Assembly: GCF_001584335.1 (NCBI RefSeq)
Contig: NZ_LSBB01000003.1
Span: 1 to 64,000 of the forward strand
Direction: 5' to 3'
Origin: Bacillus atrophaeus
Lineage (GTDB): Bacteria; Bacillota; Bacilli; Bacillales; Bacillaceae
DNA length: 64,000 nucleotides
Shown: one piece after another, positions 9,461 through 18,148 of the stretch
Layout of the letters: every line of letters starts with the position of its first letter
Position numbering within the stretch: the first letter of the stretch is position 1
Program-made: the position numbers and the translations under genes
Notes under the pieces: model-generated
Told to the model about the DNA's origin: nothing
What the model saw: only the letters and a program-made list of their open reading frames with translations
Database searches by the model: none

Positions 9461-10129
9461 CAGCTCTTCATACGTTTTCATCACGACACTTTCAGGGAAA
9501 CGCGAATGAGCCGCGCATACCGCCATTTTGTAGTCCGGGTCAATGTCATACGTTTTGATAAAGCAAGGCTTATGGTTTTCCGGGAGCTCCACCGATACAC
9601 GTCCGTCTTGGCGCAAACGGACTGAAAAAGAGTCAAGCGGCAGTGACAAGCCTTTCCCGGCCTGTTTAATAAAACTCTCTTTCATCGACCACAAATGATA
9701 AAAATAAGAGATTTGCTCATCCTTGTGTGTTGATAAAAGATCTCTGTACTCAGTTTCCGAAAAGAAGCGCTTAGCGATATCCAAGCTGATGGGTTTCATT
9801 TTTTCAATATCAGCGCCGATCGGCTCTGCATCAATGGCGCAAATCACCCAGCGGCCGGAATGGGAAATGTTAAAGTCGATATCGGGGAAAGCCGGTGCGT
9901 ACGGCTTCCCGTACTCCTGTGTGAAAAAGTCAATGTCCTCTTTATTCACCCCATATTCCTCACTGATGACAGAGCGGACAAGCACATCGCCAAGCAGCGT
10001 GCGGTGTGCGTCCTCTTCATGATAAAATCGGCCGCATTTTTCCCGTTTTTCTGCCGACACAAAAGACATCAGCCTATCCGTCTCGTGCTGCTTCAGCGGG
10101 CGCTCCATACAAATTCCATAGATCTTCAT
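9455..10129 (-). CDS. sfp: 4'-phosphopantetheinyl transferase Sfp, full length
   Basis: The enzyme moves phosphopantetheine from CoA to the carrier serine of SrfA and other NRPS/PKS proteins. The 224 residues carry the known Sfp active-site positions: Asp107 and Glu109 in IGADIE, and Trp147, Lys150, Glu151 and Lys155 in the WSMKESFIK motif. It is intact, unlike the truncated sfp0 of B. subtilis 168, so this strain should be able to make active surfactin synthetase. RBS GGAGG with the ATG at 10129. The 3' end overlaps ycxD tail to tail. Confidence 0.97.
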   Translation of the reverse strand: MKIYGICMERPLKQHETDRLMSFVSAEKREKCGRFYHEEDAHRTLLGDVLVRSVISEEYGVNKEDIDFFTQEYGKPYAPAFPDIDFNISHSGRWVICAIDAEPIGADIEKMKPISLDIAKRFFSETEYRDLLSTHKDEQISYFYHLWSMKESFIKQAGKGLSLPLDSFSVRLRQDGRVSVELPENHKPCFIKTYDIDPDYKMAVCAAHSRFPESVVMKTYEELL

Positions 10130-10264
10130 ACTCTATCCTCCGTCTGCAAATGATTGTTAAAACTATCCTATCACTTCTTTTTACTTTAAAGAATAAAAAA
10201 ATAGCTGGGCAGTTACAAGGTAAGGCGCAAACGCGATCATCTACATGTGGAAGGATGGATAATA

Positions 10265-10299
10265 AAAAAGCTGTTACCAAAAATCGATAACAGCTTTTT
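10265..10299 (-). terminator. yczE terminator
   Basis: AAAAAGCTGTTA (10265-10276) pairs with TAACAGCTTTTT (10288-10299). On the minus strand it overlaps the yczE stop and runs into a T tract, separating yczE from sfp. The rest of the sfp-yczE gap shows no gene. Confidence 0.8.
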
Positions 10300-10945
10300 A
10301 TAATGAAGTGCCGGTCTGAGACACCTTTTCAACCCGTTTCATCAGCATATAACGCAAGAGCTGCGTGGACTGCGGGAGGGAAAATCGTAAAATTAATCCG
10401 GTCAGTATGGCTGTGATGATGGTTCCGATGCCGATCGGTCCGCCCATTCCCCAAGCGACGGCCAAAATGGTTAATTCAATTCCGTTTCGGACCCATTGCA
10501 CATTCCAGCCTGTTTTTTCCGAGATGAGCATCATAAGCGAATCTCGCGGACCCGCTCCCAGCCCCGCCGATACATATACACCGACGCCATATCCGATCAG
10601 CAGCACGCCGAGAGAGAAGACAATCACTGATGCCGTATAAGTAGACGGTTCGGGCAGGAGGATGTTGAAGAAATCTATAAAAATGCCAATCAGCACCATA
10701 TTCAGAATCGCGCCGATTTTAGGTAATGCTTTCGTAAATACAGAGGTTAAACACACGATGATCGCACCGATGATAATCGCCCATTGGCCGATCGTAAGCC
10801 CAAAACGCTGGAACAGCCCGTAATGAAAGGCATCCCATGGGCTGATGCCGAGAGCTTTTCCTTCAATCGTAAGTGATATGCCAAAAGACAAAATCAGCAA
10901 ACCGATAAAATAAAATGCCCAGCGCAAAACAAATTCTCGCTTCAC
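10298..10945 (-). CDS. yczE: YitT-like integral membrane protein YczE
   Basis: A 215-residue protein with about five to six transmembrane segments, characteristic glycine-rich stretches (GISPWDAFHYG, SAGLGAGPRDS) and a basic C-terminus. YczE lies beside sfp across the B. subtilis group and has been reported as needed for lipopeptide (bacillomycin D) production in B. velezensis FZB42; the mechanism is unknown. I chose the GTG at 10945 because AAGAAGG lies 8 bases before it. An upstream in-frame TTG at 10969 would contain that RBS. Confidence 0.85.
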   Translation of the reverse strand: MKREFVLRWAFYFIGLLILSFGISLTIEGKALGISPWDAFHYGLFQRFGLTIGQWAIIIGAIIVCLTSVFTKALPKIGAILNMVLIGIFIDFFNILLPEPSTYTASVIVFSLGVLLIGYGVGVYVSAGLGAGPRDSLMMLISEKTGWNVQWVRNGIELTILAVAWGMGGPIGIGTIITAILTGLILRFSLPQSTQLLRYMLMKRVEKVSQTGTSL

Positions 10946-11042
10946 ACGTTTTCCCTTCTTTCTGATCAATCACTCGATTGCCATTGTAGCATAGATTAAA
11001 AACGGGTGAAATAGGCTTTGCGTCAGGGGGCCTATCATAAAA

Positions 11043-11072
11043 AAACAGGGCGCCTTTACGGCGCACCTGTTT
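11043..11072 (-). terminator. tcyABC operon terminator
   Basis: A G+C-rich imperfect hairpin, AAACAGGGCGCC with GGCGCACCTGTTT, followed on the minus strand by a T-run (rc of AAAAA), just downstream of the tcyC stop. Confidence 0.75.
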
Positions 11073-11082
11073 ACACGTTTAT

Positions 11083-11826
11083 TTACAGCGGATTTAAAAT
11101 CCGGTTTAAAAACCGCTGTGTCCGTTCTTCTTTCGGAGCGGAGAAGATCTGGCTCGGCGGTCCTTGTTCCACGATGACGCCGCCGTCGATAAAGATGACT
11201 TCATCCGCCACTTCTTGAGCGAATTTGATTTCATGGGTGACGACAACCATCGTCCAGCCTTCATTGGCTAAGTCTTTAATGACCTTCAGCACCTCGCCGA
11301 CAAGCTCGGGATCAAGCGCTGATGTCGGTTCGTCAAACAGCATCAGCTCCGGCTGAATCGCAAGCGCGCGGGCGATGCCGACACGTTGCTGCTGCCCGCC
11401 TGAAAGCTGGAACGGGTACAAGTCCATTTTGTCCCCCAAGCCTACTTTTTCAAGAAGCTGTATCGCTTCTTTTCTAACTGTTGCTTTGTCACGTTTTTGC
11501 ACTTGGATGGGGCCTTCCATGACATTCTCAAGAGCGGTGCGGTGCGGGAACAGGTGATACGCCTGAAAAACCATGCCGGATTTCCGGCGCAGCCGCAGAA
11601 GATCAGACTGTTTCACTTTGCCGTTAAAATTGATAGAGAAATCATCAAACGCCAGCTCGCCGCGGTTGGGGATTTCCAAAGCGTTCAGACAGCGGAGAAG
11701 CGTCGTTTTTCCTGAACCGGACGGCCCCAGGATGGCGATGACTTTCCCCTTTTCTATCTTCATATCTATCTTTTTTAAAATTTCATTTTGACCGAATGAT
11801 TTATTTAATCCGTTGACAGTCAGCAT
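11083..11826 (-). CDS. tcyC: L-cystine ABC transporter, ATP-binding protein
   Basis: A 247-residue polar-amino-acid type ABC ATPase with Walker [10 protein letters not shown], signature LSGGQQQR, and Walker [15 protein letters not shown]. It powers cystine import with TcyA and TcyB. Last gene of tcyA-tcyB-tcyC, 12 bp after tcyB with an RBS-like GGAGG. Assignment to cystine rests on synteny beside yczE and bsdA, where B. subtilis has tcyABC (yckKJI). Confidence 0.92.
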   Translation of the reverse strand: MLTVNGLNKSFGQNEILKKIDMKIEKGKVIAILGPSGSGKTTLLRCLNALEIPNRGELAFDDFSINFNGKVKQSDLLRLRRKSGMVFQAYHLFPHRTALENVMEGPIQVQKRDKATVRKEAIQLLEKVGLGDKMDLYPFQLSGGQQQRVGIARALAIQPELMLFDEPTSALDPELVGEVLKVIKDLANEGWTMVVVTHEIKFAQEVADEVIFIDGGVIVEQGPPSQIFSAPKEERTQRFLNRILNPL

Positions 11827-11838
11827 ACGGAAACCTCC

Positions 11839-12543
11839 TTATTTGGCCACATAGCGATCGAGCCGCCGTTCAATCAGATGCTGGGCGAGGGAAAGCAAAG
11901 AGCAGATGATCCAGTAAATAAAGGCGGCTTCAATATAAATGACCAAGATTTGGTCAAGGTTGCGCGCCCCGATTTCCTGCGCTTTTCTGAACAGTTCCAC
12001 AACCAAGATCTGAGAAGCAAGCGATGTATCCTTGATCAAGCTGATAAATGTATTTGATAAAGGCGGGATCGACACGCGAAACGCTTGCGGCAAAATGACG
12101 CGGAACAGTGTTTTTTGATGGGTCATGCCGATTGTATAGCCGGCTTCCCACTGACCTTTCGGCACGGATAAAATAGATGCCCGGATAATTTCAGAAGCAT
12201 AAGCGCCGACGTTTAATGAAAAAGCGATAATTGCGCTTGGGAACGGGTCCAATGTAATATTGAACGCTGGGAACATATAAAAAATGATAAACAATTGAAC
12301 GAGAAGAGGGGTGCCGCGCACCGCGGAAACGTACACGCCGAACACCCATCTCAATGGTGTTATCTTTGACATTCTGGCAAGCGCCGTCACAAGCGCGATG
12401 ATCATTCCGAAAATAAAAGAAAGAATGGTAAGGGGAATCGTATAATAGATTCCCCCGGAAAGTATCGGCCAGAATGACTGCTCCACAAGGTCCCAAGGAA
12501 TTGCTGTCCCAAGTGTCATTTCAGGCAGATTATTCAGTAACAT
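11839..12543 (-). CDS. tcyB: L-cystine ABC transporter, permease
   Basis: Permease of the His/Glu/Gln/Arg family with several membrane spans and the EAA-like loop (EAGYTIGMTHQKTLFRVILPQA). The ATG at 12543 gives 234 residues and overlaps the end of tcyA by 14 bp, suggesting translational coupling. A TTG at 12552 or an ATG at 12519 is also possible, because no strong RBS decides. Confidence 0.88.
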   Translation of the reverse strand: MLLNNLPEMTLGTAIPWDLVEQSFWPILSGGIYYTIPLTILSFIFGMIIALVTALARMSKITPLRWVFGVYVSAVRGTPLLVQLFIIFYMFPAFNITLDPFPSAIIAFSLNVGAYASEIIRASILSVPKGQWEAGYTIGMTHQKTLFRVILPQAFRVSIPPLSNTFISLIKDTSLASQILVVELFRKAQEIGARNLDQILVIYIEAAFIYWIICSLLSLAQHLIERRLDRYVAK

Positions 12544-13336
12544 CTTCGCCAAACCATTTTTTAGAGATCTTAGAAAGAGTCCCGTCCTCTTTCATTTCTT
12601 TTAATGCTTTGTTCACTTGGTCTGTGAGCTCGCCGCTTCCTTTACGGAAAGCAAAGAACGTATCTTGCGGATCGCCTGTTTCAAACGCGATTTTTAAATT
12701 TTTGTTGCCTGATGTTTTCAAGTAGTTCAGCACTGCAAGCTTATCGTTGTACGTCATATCGACACGGCCCTGCTGAATTAACTGAAATGCCTGGGCCATG
12801 CCTTCGATGCCCTCAACCTTTGCCCCGGCTTTTTCCGCTAATTGATTATAGTTGCTTGTTAATGATTGAGCGGATGTTTTTCCTTTGACATCTGCTTCAG
12901 ATGTAATGTCTTTGTTGTTTTTCTTAGTCACGACAACTGCATTAGACGTTGTGTATTTATCTGAGAAATCATATTTGCCTTCACGGTCCGTTTTGCCGAC
13001 TTGGTTGGCGATGACGTCAAACCGTTTGGAGTTTAAACCTGCAAACATGCTGTCCCATTGAGTTTCCTTGAATTCGGCTTTCAGACCGAGACGTTTGGCG
13101 GCTTCCGTGATTACCTCCACGTCATAACCAGTCAGTTTATCCGTTTTTTTATCATGATAGGTGAAAGGCTCATATGTCCCTTCCGTCCCGACCGTAAGGA
13201 CTCCTTTTTCTTTAATAGAAGCCCAAAGATCGCTGTCTTTTGGGTTATCTTTCGACCCGTTGTCACTTGATGATCCGCAAGCCGCGAGAACCGCAAAGCT
13301 AACCATCATACATAAAGCGAAAAATGCCTTTTTCAT
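12530..13336 (-). CDS. tcyA: L-cystine-binding lipoprotein
   Basis: A 268-residue extracellular solute-binding protein of family 3 with a lipoprotein signal peptide, lipobox LAAC and lipidated Cys20. Periplasmic-binding-fold motifs include GTEGTYEPFTYHD and GYDVEVI. The ATG at 13336 was chosen over an upstream frame extension because GGGGA precedes it and it begins the signal peptide directly. First gene of the tcyABC operon. Confidence 0.93.
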   Translation of the reverse strand: MKKAFFALCMMVSFAVLAACGSSSDNGSKDNPKDSDLWASIKEKGVLTVGTEGTYEPFTYHDKKTDKLTGYDVEVITEAAKRLGLKAEFKETQWDSMFAGLNSKRFDVIANQVGKTDREGKYDFSDKYTTSNAVVVTKKNNKDITSEADVKGKTSAQSLTSNYNQLAEKAGAKVEGIEGMAQAFQLIQQGRVDMTYNDKLAVLNYLKTSGNKNLKIAFETGDPQDTFFAFRKGSGELTDQVNKALKEMKEDGTLSKISKKWFGEDVTE

Positions 13337-13464
13337 CCTATTCCCCACTTTTCTGATTAATTTTATTGAGTTAAAAAAATATAGCTCACAAATGTAAAGC
13401 ATAACTTTTTTTTAGTATGAGTCAAGTAATTGGTTTTCATGAAAGAAAAAAATGTCCCGTCACA

Positions 13465-14337
13465 TCAAAATAAATTCAAAAATTGCTGGACCGGTTTTGG
13501 CAGATAACTGTCCTTTCTCCACATGACGGCGGGGGTCATGATGAACGGGTTGTCCTCAATATGTACCGTATGAATATGGTTTCTCATATGAAGCGGTATC
13601 ATGGTAAGAGGCAGAATGGTTGCCCCGAAGCCTGATGACACCAGACTGAGCAAAGTCGCCGAATCGTGGCATTCACAAACAATCCTCGGCTCCAGATCCA
13701 GCCGTTTAAACTCATTAATGACTTGATCATACACGCCCCTCCCATTTACAGTCCGCAGAAGGATGAGCGGAAACGAAGCGATGTCTTCCATATTGATCGT
13801 GTCACCGCAAGTGTTGTCCGCTGCTTCTGACATGATGAAGACACACGGAATGTCTTCGAGCTTCTTTGTTTGGATACTGTCGCTTTTCAGGAGGGTGGTG
13901 GTAACGGCCGCGTCGATTTGCCGTGATTCCAACAATTCTAACAGCATCACCGGTTCATTCTCCCAGATGTTAAAGGTGAGGTGGGGATATGCTTCCTTAA
14001 TCTGCGTCACTTTTTCCAGCATCAGAGCTGCGCAGTAAATGGTGGAACCGACTGCCAGTGTTCCCGCGACTTCCTCTTTTAGCTCCTGTACCTCAATGAC
14101 GGCGTCTTCAAACTTGTTCAAAATGTCTTTTGCCCTTTTTAAAAAAACGGTTCCCTCGTATGTCAGAGTCATTTGCTTTTTTTTATTGCGGTCGAAAAGA
14201 ATGACTCCCAGTTCCTCCTCCAGTTGTTTGAGCTGTCTGCTTAACGGCGGCTGCGCCATATGAAGTTTTTTTGCGGCTGACGTGATTTTCTGTTCTTGAG
14301 CGATTGTCACGAAGTATCGTAACTGACGGATATCCAA
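13465..14337 (-). CDS. bsdA: LysR-type regulator of phenolic-acid decarboxylase operon
   Basis: A 290-residue LysR-family protein: N-terminal winged helix (residues 1-60, MDIRQLRYFVTIAQE) and an effector-binding domain. Divergent from bsdB, where in B. subtilis BsdA (YclA) activates bsdBCD in response to salicylate and related phenolic acids. RBS AGGAGG before the ATG. The shared 128-bp gap holds a candidate LysR box. Confidence 0.93.
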   Translation of the reverse strand: MDIRQLRYFVTIAQEQKITSAAKKLHMAQPPLSRQLKQLEEELGVILFDRNKKKQMTLTYEGTVFLKRAKDILNKFEDAVIEVQELKEEVAGTLAVGSTIYCAALMLEKVTQIKEAYPHLTFNIWENEPVMLLELLESRQIDAAVTTTLLKSDSIQTKKLEDIPCVFIMSEAADNTCGDTINMEDIASFPLILLRTVNGRGVYDQVINEFKRLDLEPRIVCECHDSATLLSLVSSGFGATILPLTMIPLHMRNHIHTVHIEDNPFIMTPAVMWRKDSYLPKPVQQFLNLF

Positions 14338-14359
14338 TATGGACTCCTCCTTTTTTTCT

Positions 14360-14374
14360 ATACCTTTAAGGTAT
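14360..14374. promoter_or_regulatory. LysR-box candidate between bsdA and bsdB
   Basis: Perfect 15-bp dyad ATACCTT-T-AAGGTAT, with T and A at the ends in the T-N11-A style of LysR operators, in the divergent bsdA/bsdB promoter region. The nearest regulator is BsdA. Confidence 0.6.
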
Positions 14375-14465
14375 TGTATATAGATTTAATGAATATTTTT
14401 CATATGGATATATCAGGAGTATGATGGATTTGAAGACATAATTCAAGCGTAAGGGAGGGGCCATA

Positions 14466-15044
14466 TTGAAACTCGTTGTCGGGATGACCGGAGCTACAGG
14501 GGCTATTTTCGGAGTCAGGCTTTTAGAATGGCTGAAGGCCGCAGGAGCGGAAACTCACCTTGTCGTTTCTCCTTGGGCTCATGTCACAATCAAACATGAA
14601 ACAGGTTATAGCTTAAAAGAAGTTGAAGAGCTTGCCTCATATACGTACTCTCATAAGGATCAGGCGGCTGCCATTTCAAGCGGGTCTTTTCAAACGGACG
14701 GCATGATCGTCGCCCCGTGCAGTATGAAGTCGCTCGCAAGCATTCGCACGGGGATGGCGGACAATCTGTTGACCCGGGCTGCAGATGTCATGCTGAAAGA
14801 GAGAAAAAAGCTTGTCCTGCTGACGAGAGAAACGCCGCTTAACCAGATTCATTTAGAGAATATGCTCGCATTAACAAAGATGGGAACCATTATTCTTCCG
14901 CCAATGCCGGCTTTTTATAATCAGCCGGCAAGTCTGGATGAAATGGTGGACCATATTGTATTCAGAACGCTGGATCAATTCGGCATTCGCCTTCCTGAGG
15001 CAAAACGCTGGAATGGAATTGAAAAAGAAAAAGGAGGAGCTTGA
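14466..15044 (+). CDS. bsdB: UbiX-like flavin prenyltransferase subunit of phenolic-acid decarboxylase
   Basis: A 192-residue UbiX/Pad1-family flavoprotein with GMTGATGAIFGVRLL at the N-terminus and the APCSMKSLASI motif. It makes prenylated FMN, the cofactor of the UbiD-like partner BsdC. The start is TTG with RBS GGGAGGGG; a stop codon lies in frame just upstream and no ATG is available. Overlaps the following reading frame; operon bsdBCD-yclD. Confidence 0.93.
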   Translation: MKLVVGMTGATGAIFGVRLLEWLKAAGAETHLVVSPWAHVTIKHETGYSLKEVEELASYTYSHKDQAAAISSGSFQTDGMIVAPCSMKSLASIRTGMADNLLTRAADVMLKERKKLVLLTRETPLNQIHLENMLALTKMGTIILPPMPAFYNQPASLDEMVDHIVFRTLDQFGIRLPEAKRWNGIEKEKGGA

Positions 15045-15046
15045 TC

Positions 15047-16468
15047 ATGGCTTATCAAGATTTCAGAGAATTTCTCGCTGCCCTGGAAAAAGAGGGACAG
15101 CTATTAAAAGTGGATGAAGAGGTGAAGCCGGAGCCGGATTTAGGAGCCGCAGCCCGCGCAGCCAACAACCTCGGCGATAAAAGCCCGGCTCTTTTATTTA
15201 ACAATATTTACGGCTACAACAATGCACAAATCGCGATGAATGTCATCGGTTCTTGGCCGAACCACGCGATGATGCTTGGCTTGCCGAAAGATACACCGGT
15301 GAAAGAGCAGTTTTTTGAATTTGCGAAGCGATATGAACAGTTTCCGATGCCGGTCAAACGCGAAGAAACTGCACCATTTCATGAAAATGAAATCACAGAG
15401 GACATCAACCTGTTCGATCTATTGCCTCTTTTCAGAATTAACCAGGGTGACGGCGGCTATTATTTAGATAAAGCGTGTGTCATTTCCCGTGATCTGGATG
15501 ACCCTGACAATTTCGGCAAGCAGAACGTCGGAATTTACCGGATGCAGGTAAAAGGGAAAGACCGCCTCGGCATTCAGCCAGTTCCGCAGCATGACATCGC
15601 GATTCATCTTCGCCAAGCAGAAGAACGCGGCGTCAATCTTCCGGTCACTATCGCGCTTGGCTGTGAGCCTGTCATTACGACCGCGGCGTCAACTCCGCTC
15701 CTATATGACCAATCAGAATACGAAATGGCGGGAGCGATCCAAGGCGAACCGTATAGAATCGTCAAATCAAACCTGTCTGACCTTGATATTCCTTGGGGCG
15801 CAGAAGTCGTGCTTGAAGGAGAAATCATTGCCGGAGAACGGGAATATGAAGGACCGTTCGGCGAATTTACCGGCCATTATTCAGGCGGACGCAGCATGCC
15901 GATTATCAAAATCAAACGCGTATCTCATAGAAATCATCCGGTATTTGAACATTTATATCTCGGCATGCCTTGGACAGAGTGCGATTACATGATCGGCATT
16001 AATACATGCGTGCCGCTTTATCAGCAGCTGAAAGAAGCATATCCGAGTGAAATTGTCGCTGTGAACGCAATGTACACACATGGCTTAATCGCCATTGTAT
16101 CTGCAAAAACCCGTTACGGAGGATTTGCAAAAGCTGTCGGAATGAGAGCCCTGACTACACCGCACGGACTCGGCTACTGTAAGATGGTGATCGTCGTGGA
16201 TGAAGATGTTGATCCGTTCAACCTCCCGCAAGTCATGTGGGCGCTTTCAACAAAGATGCATCCGAAGCATGATGCCGTAACCATTCCTGATTTATCCGTG
16301 CTGCCGCTTGATCCGGGATCAGACCCATCCGGCATTACTCATAAAATGATTCTCGATGCCACAACGCCTGTTGCGCCGGAAACAAGAGGCCATTATTCAC
16401 AGCCGCTTGACTCTCCTTTAACAACAAAAGAATGGGAACAAAAACTAATGGACTTGATGAATAAATAA
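15047..16468 (+). CDS. bsdC: UbiD-family phenolic-acid decarboxylase, catalytic subunit
   Basis: A 473-residue UbiD-family decarboxylase that uses prenyl-FMN to decarboxylate 4-hydroxybenzoate, vanillate and similar acids. The EFTGHYSGGRSMP stretch and conserved acidic residues of the family are visible. The start at 15047 is preceded by AAGGAGG; an upstream in-frame TTG at 15041 is too close to it. Second gene of the bsd operon, between bsdB and bsdD. Confidence 0.94.
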   Translation: MAYQDFREFLAALEKEGQLLKVDEEVKPEPDLGAAARAANNLGDKSPALLFNNIYGYNNAQIAMNVIGSWPNHAMMLGLPKDTPVKEQFFEFAKRYEQFPMPVKREETAPFHENEITEDINLFDLLPLFRINQGDGGYYLDKACVISRDLDDPDNFGKQNVGIYRMQVKGKDRLGIQPVPQHDIAIHLRQAEERGVNLPVTIALGCEPVITTAASTPLLYDQSEYEMAGAIQGEPYRIVKSNLSDLDIPWGAEVVLEGEIIAGEREYEGPFGEFTGHYSGGRSMPIIKIKRVSHRNHPVFEHLYLGMPWTECDYMIGINTCVPLYQQLKEAYPSEIVAVNAMYTHGLIAIVSAKTRYGGFAKAVGMRALTTPHGLGYCKMVIVVDEDVDPFNLPQVMWALSTKMHPKHDAVTIPDLSVLPLDPGSDPSGITHKMILDATTPVAPETRGHYSQPLDSPLTTKEWEQKLMDLMNK

Positions 16469-16486
16469 GAGAAAGGATGATCTGAC

Positions 16487-16714
16487 ATGCATACATGTCC
16501 TCGATGTGATTCAAAAAAGGGAGAAATCATGAGCAAATCGCCTGTAGAAGGCGCTTGGGAAGTCTACCAATGTCAAACGTGTTTCTTCACATGGAGATCA
16601 TGTGAACCGGAAAGCATTACAAACCCGAAAAAATACAATCCATCATTTAAGATCGATCCGAAGGAAACAGAAACAGCTGTTGAAGTGCCGGCTGTTCCGG
16701 AAAGAAAGGCCTGA
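16487..16714 (+). CDS. bsdD: Small subunit of phenolic-acid decarboxylase
   Basis: A 75-residue protein with two CxxC pairs (Cys4/Cys7 and Cys29/Cys32) that form a likely zinc ribbon. BsdD-type proteins are the third, poorly understood subunit of the BsdBCD decarboxylase. It sits 18 bp after bsdC and 3 bp before yclD, with RBS GAAAGGATG. Confidence 0.92.
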   Translation: MHTCPRCDSKKGEIMSKSPVEGAWEVYQCQTCFFTWRSCEPESITNPKKYNPSFKIDPKETETAVEVPAVPERKA

Positions 16715-16717
16715 CAT

Positions 16718-17173
16718 ATGAGCAGTATGTCAGACCGCCTCTTTGAGCTTCTGGACGGGAACCGCTTAAAAGAAAAACAGCACGAGGCCTTTGTCCTGCA
16801 AACTGTATCGGAGGACGGCTGGCCCCATGCCGCGATGATCAGCGCGGGAGAAATCATAGCAACCAGCCGAACCGGTCTCCGAATCGCCCTATGGAAAAAC
16901 ACAACGACTGCGGGCAACTTGATCCGTACAGGACAAGCCCAGCTCGCCGCATGGTGGAAGGGAGCCGCTCACTACGTCAAAATGCAATGTGAACCCCTGC
17001 CGCCGCTTGCGGACGCAGCATTCGACAGAGAACGGTTTTCCTGCCGTATCGTCTCAGTAAAGGAAGATATAGCGAAATACGCAGACTTGACTTCCGGTGT
17101 CAGCATTCAGCTGCACAACCCGGAAGAAGTGCTAAAAAGATGGGCCGTAACGCTTGAGGAACTGAAACGTTAA
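16718..17173 (+). CDS. yclD: Pyridoxamine 5'-phosphate oxidase-family protein YclD
   Basis: A 151-residue split-barrel flavin-binding protein of the PPOX-like family (LQTVSEDGWPHAAMISAGE and the RIALWKNTTTAGNLIRTGQAQLAAWW stretch, shown here in part). It is the last gene of the bsd operon, 3 bp after bsdD, and ends in a strong terminator. Its role in phenolic-acid metabolism is unproven. Confidence 0.85.
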   Translation: MSSMSDRLFELLDGNRLKEKQHEAFVLQTVSEDGWPHAAMISAGEIIATSRTGLRIALWKNTTTAGNLIRTGQAQLAAWWKGAAHYVKMQCEPLPPLADAAFDRERFSCRIVSVKEDIAKYADLTSGVSIQLHNPEEVLKRWAVTLEELKR

Positions 17174-17177
17174 TGCA

Positions 17178-17206
17178 AAAAGCCTGACGCTATGCGTCAG
17201 GCTTTT
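17178..17206 (+). terminator. bsd operon terminator
   Basis: AAAAGCCTGACGC pairs perfectly with GCGTCAGGCTTTT across a 3-base loop, followed by a T-rich end. Confidence 0.9.
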
Positions 17207-17265
17207 ATTGTCTGGAAAATTGTATAATGAAAAAGCAACTCATTACAGCCAAAGGGGACATTGCG

Positions 17266-18105
17266 ATGGGAAACAGAGGGATATACCGGGTTGATGGTTT
17301 TGATTTATCTTATGATATCGAAGGGGCAGGCACACCTATTCTGGTGATAGGCAGTGCCGTTTACTATCCGCGTCTCTTTTCAGCGGAGATCAAACAAAAA
17401 TACAAATGGATATTTATTGATCACAGAGGGTTTGCGAAGCCGACGCGGACATTACAGCCGGAAGATCAAAGGCTGGATCGCGTATTAAAGGATATCGAAA
17501 CAATGAGGCAAGCGCTTCAGCTTGAGGATTTTGTGATTATGGGGCATTCAGGACACGCCTTTATGGCCGCAGAATATGCCAGAACATATCCTGAACATGT
17601 TCGGAAGGTTGTATTACTAAATACGGCCCCTGACAACAGTGAAAACAGACAACGCAAAAGCGAGGCATTTTTCGAGAACACAGCCAGCCCCGAGAGAAAG
17701 AGCCGATATGAAAAAGAGATTACTAAATTGGCGGGCGACATTGAAAAAGACCCGGAAAGAAGATTTGTGCATATGTGCATTCGCTCTGCGGCCAAGAACT
17801 TTTACAACGATAGATCCGATGCGGCTGCTATATGGGATGGTGTTTCCGTCAATATGCCGATCATGGATTACTTATGGGGAAAAGCGTTCGCAGAACTTCA
17901 TCTTATTCAAATGTTAGCCGATGTTCAGGTGCCGGTTTTTATCGGCTTAGGGAGATTTGATTATGTAGTTGCCCCTGTGTCTTTATGGGATGCCGTTGAT
18001 GACTCGTATCCGCATGTGAAGAAGGTTGTTTTTGAAAAGAGCGGGCATAACCCTATGCTGGAAGAACCGCAAGCCTTTGAGCAAAGTTTGGCCGATTGGA
18101 TATAA
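17266..18105 (+). CDS. yclE: Alpha/beta hydrolase YclE (prolyl aminopeptidase-like)
   Basis: A 279-residue alpha/beta hydrolase: oxyanion region GSAVYYP, nucleophile elbow GHSGH, and C-terminal SGHNPMLEEP with the catalytic His. Related to proline iminopeptidases and epoxide-type hydrolases; the substrate is unknown. The ATG at 17266 has AAAGGGG 8 bases upstream. The earlier ATG at 17227 lacks an RBS and overlaps a TATAAT (17223-17228) that is more likely the promoter -10. Confidence 0.85.
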   Translation: MGNRGIYRVDGFDLSYDIEGAGTPILVIGSAVYYPRLFSAEIKQKYKWIFIDHRGFAKPTRTLQPEDQRLDRVLKDIETMRQALQLEDFVIMGHSGHAFMAAEYARTYPEHVRKVVLLNTAPDNSENRQRKSEAFFENTASPERKSRYEKEITKLAGDIEKDPERRFVHMCIRSAAKNFYNDRSDAAAIWDGVSVNMPIMDYLWGKAFAELHLIQMLADVQVPVFIGLGRFDYVVAPVSLWDAVDDSYPHVKKVVFEKSGHNPMLEEPQAFEQSLADWI

Positions 18106-18110
18106 AATAA

Positions 18111-18143
18111 AAAACGCCCGCAGAGCTGATCTGCGGGCTGTTT
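18111..18143. terminator. Bidirectional terminator between yclE and dtpT
   Basis: GCCCGCAGA (18116-18124) pairs with TCTGCGGGC (18130-18138), flanked by an A-run and a TTT tract, between converging genes. Confidence 0.85.
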
Positions 18144-18148
18144 CTATT

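Noticed and set aside
10006..10290. Plus-strand frames across the sfp start and the sfp-yczE gap
   Set aside because: They are antisense to sfp, lack RBS and resemble no family.
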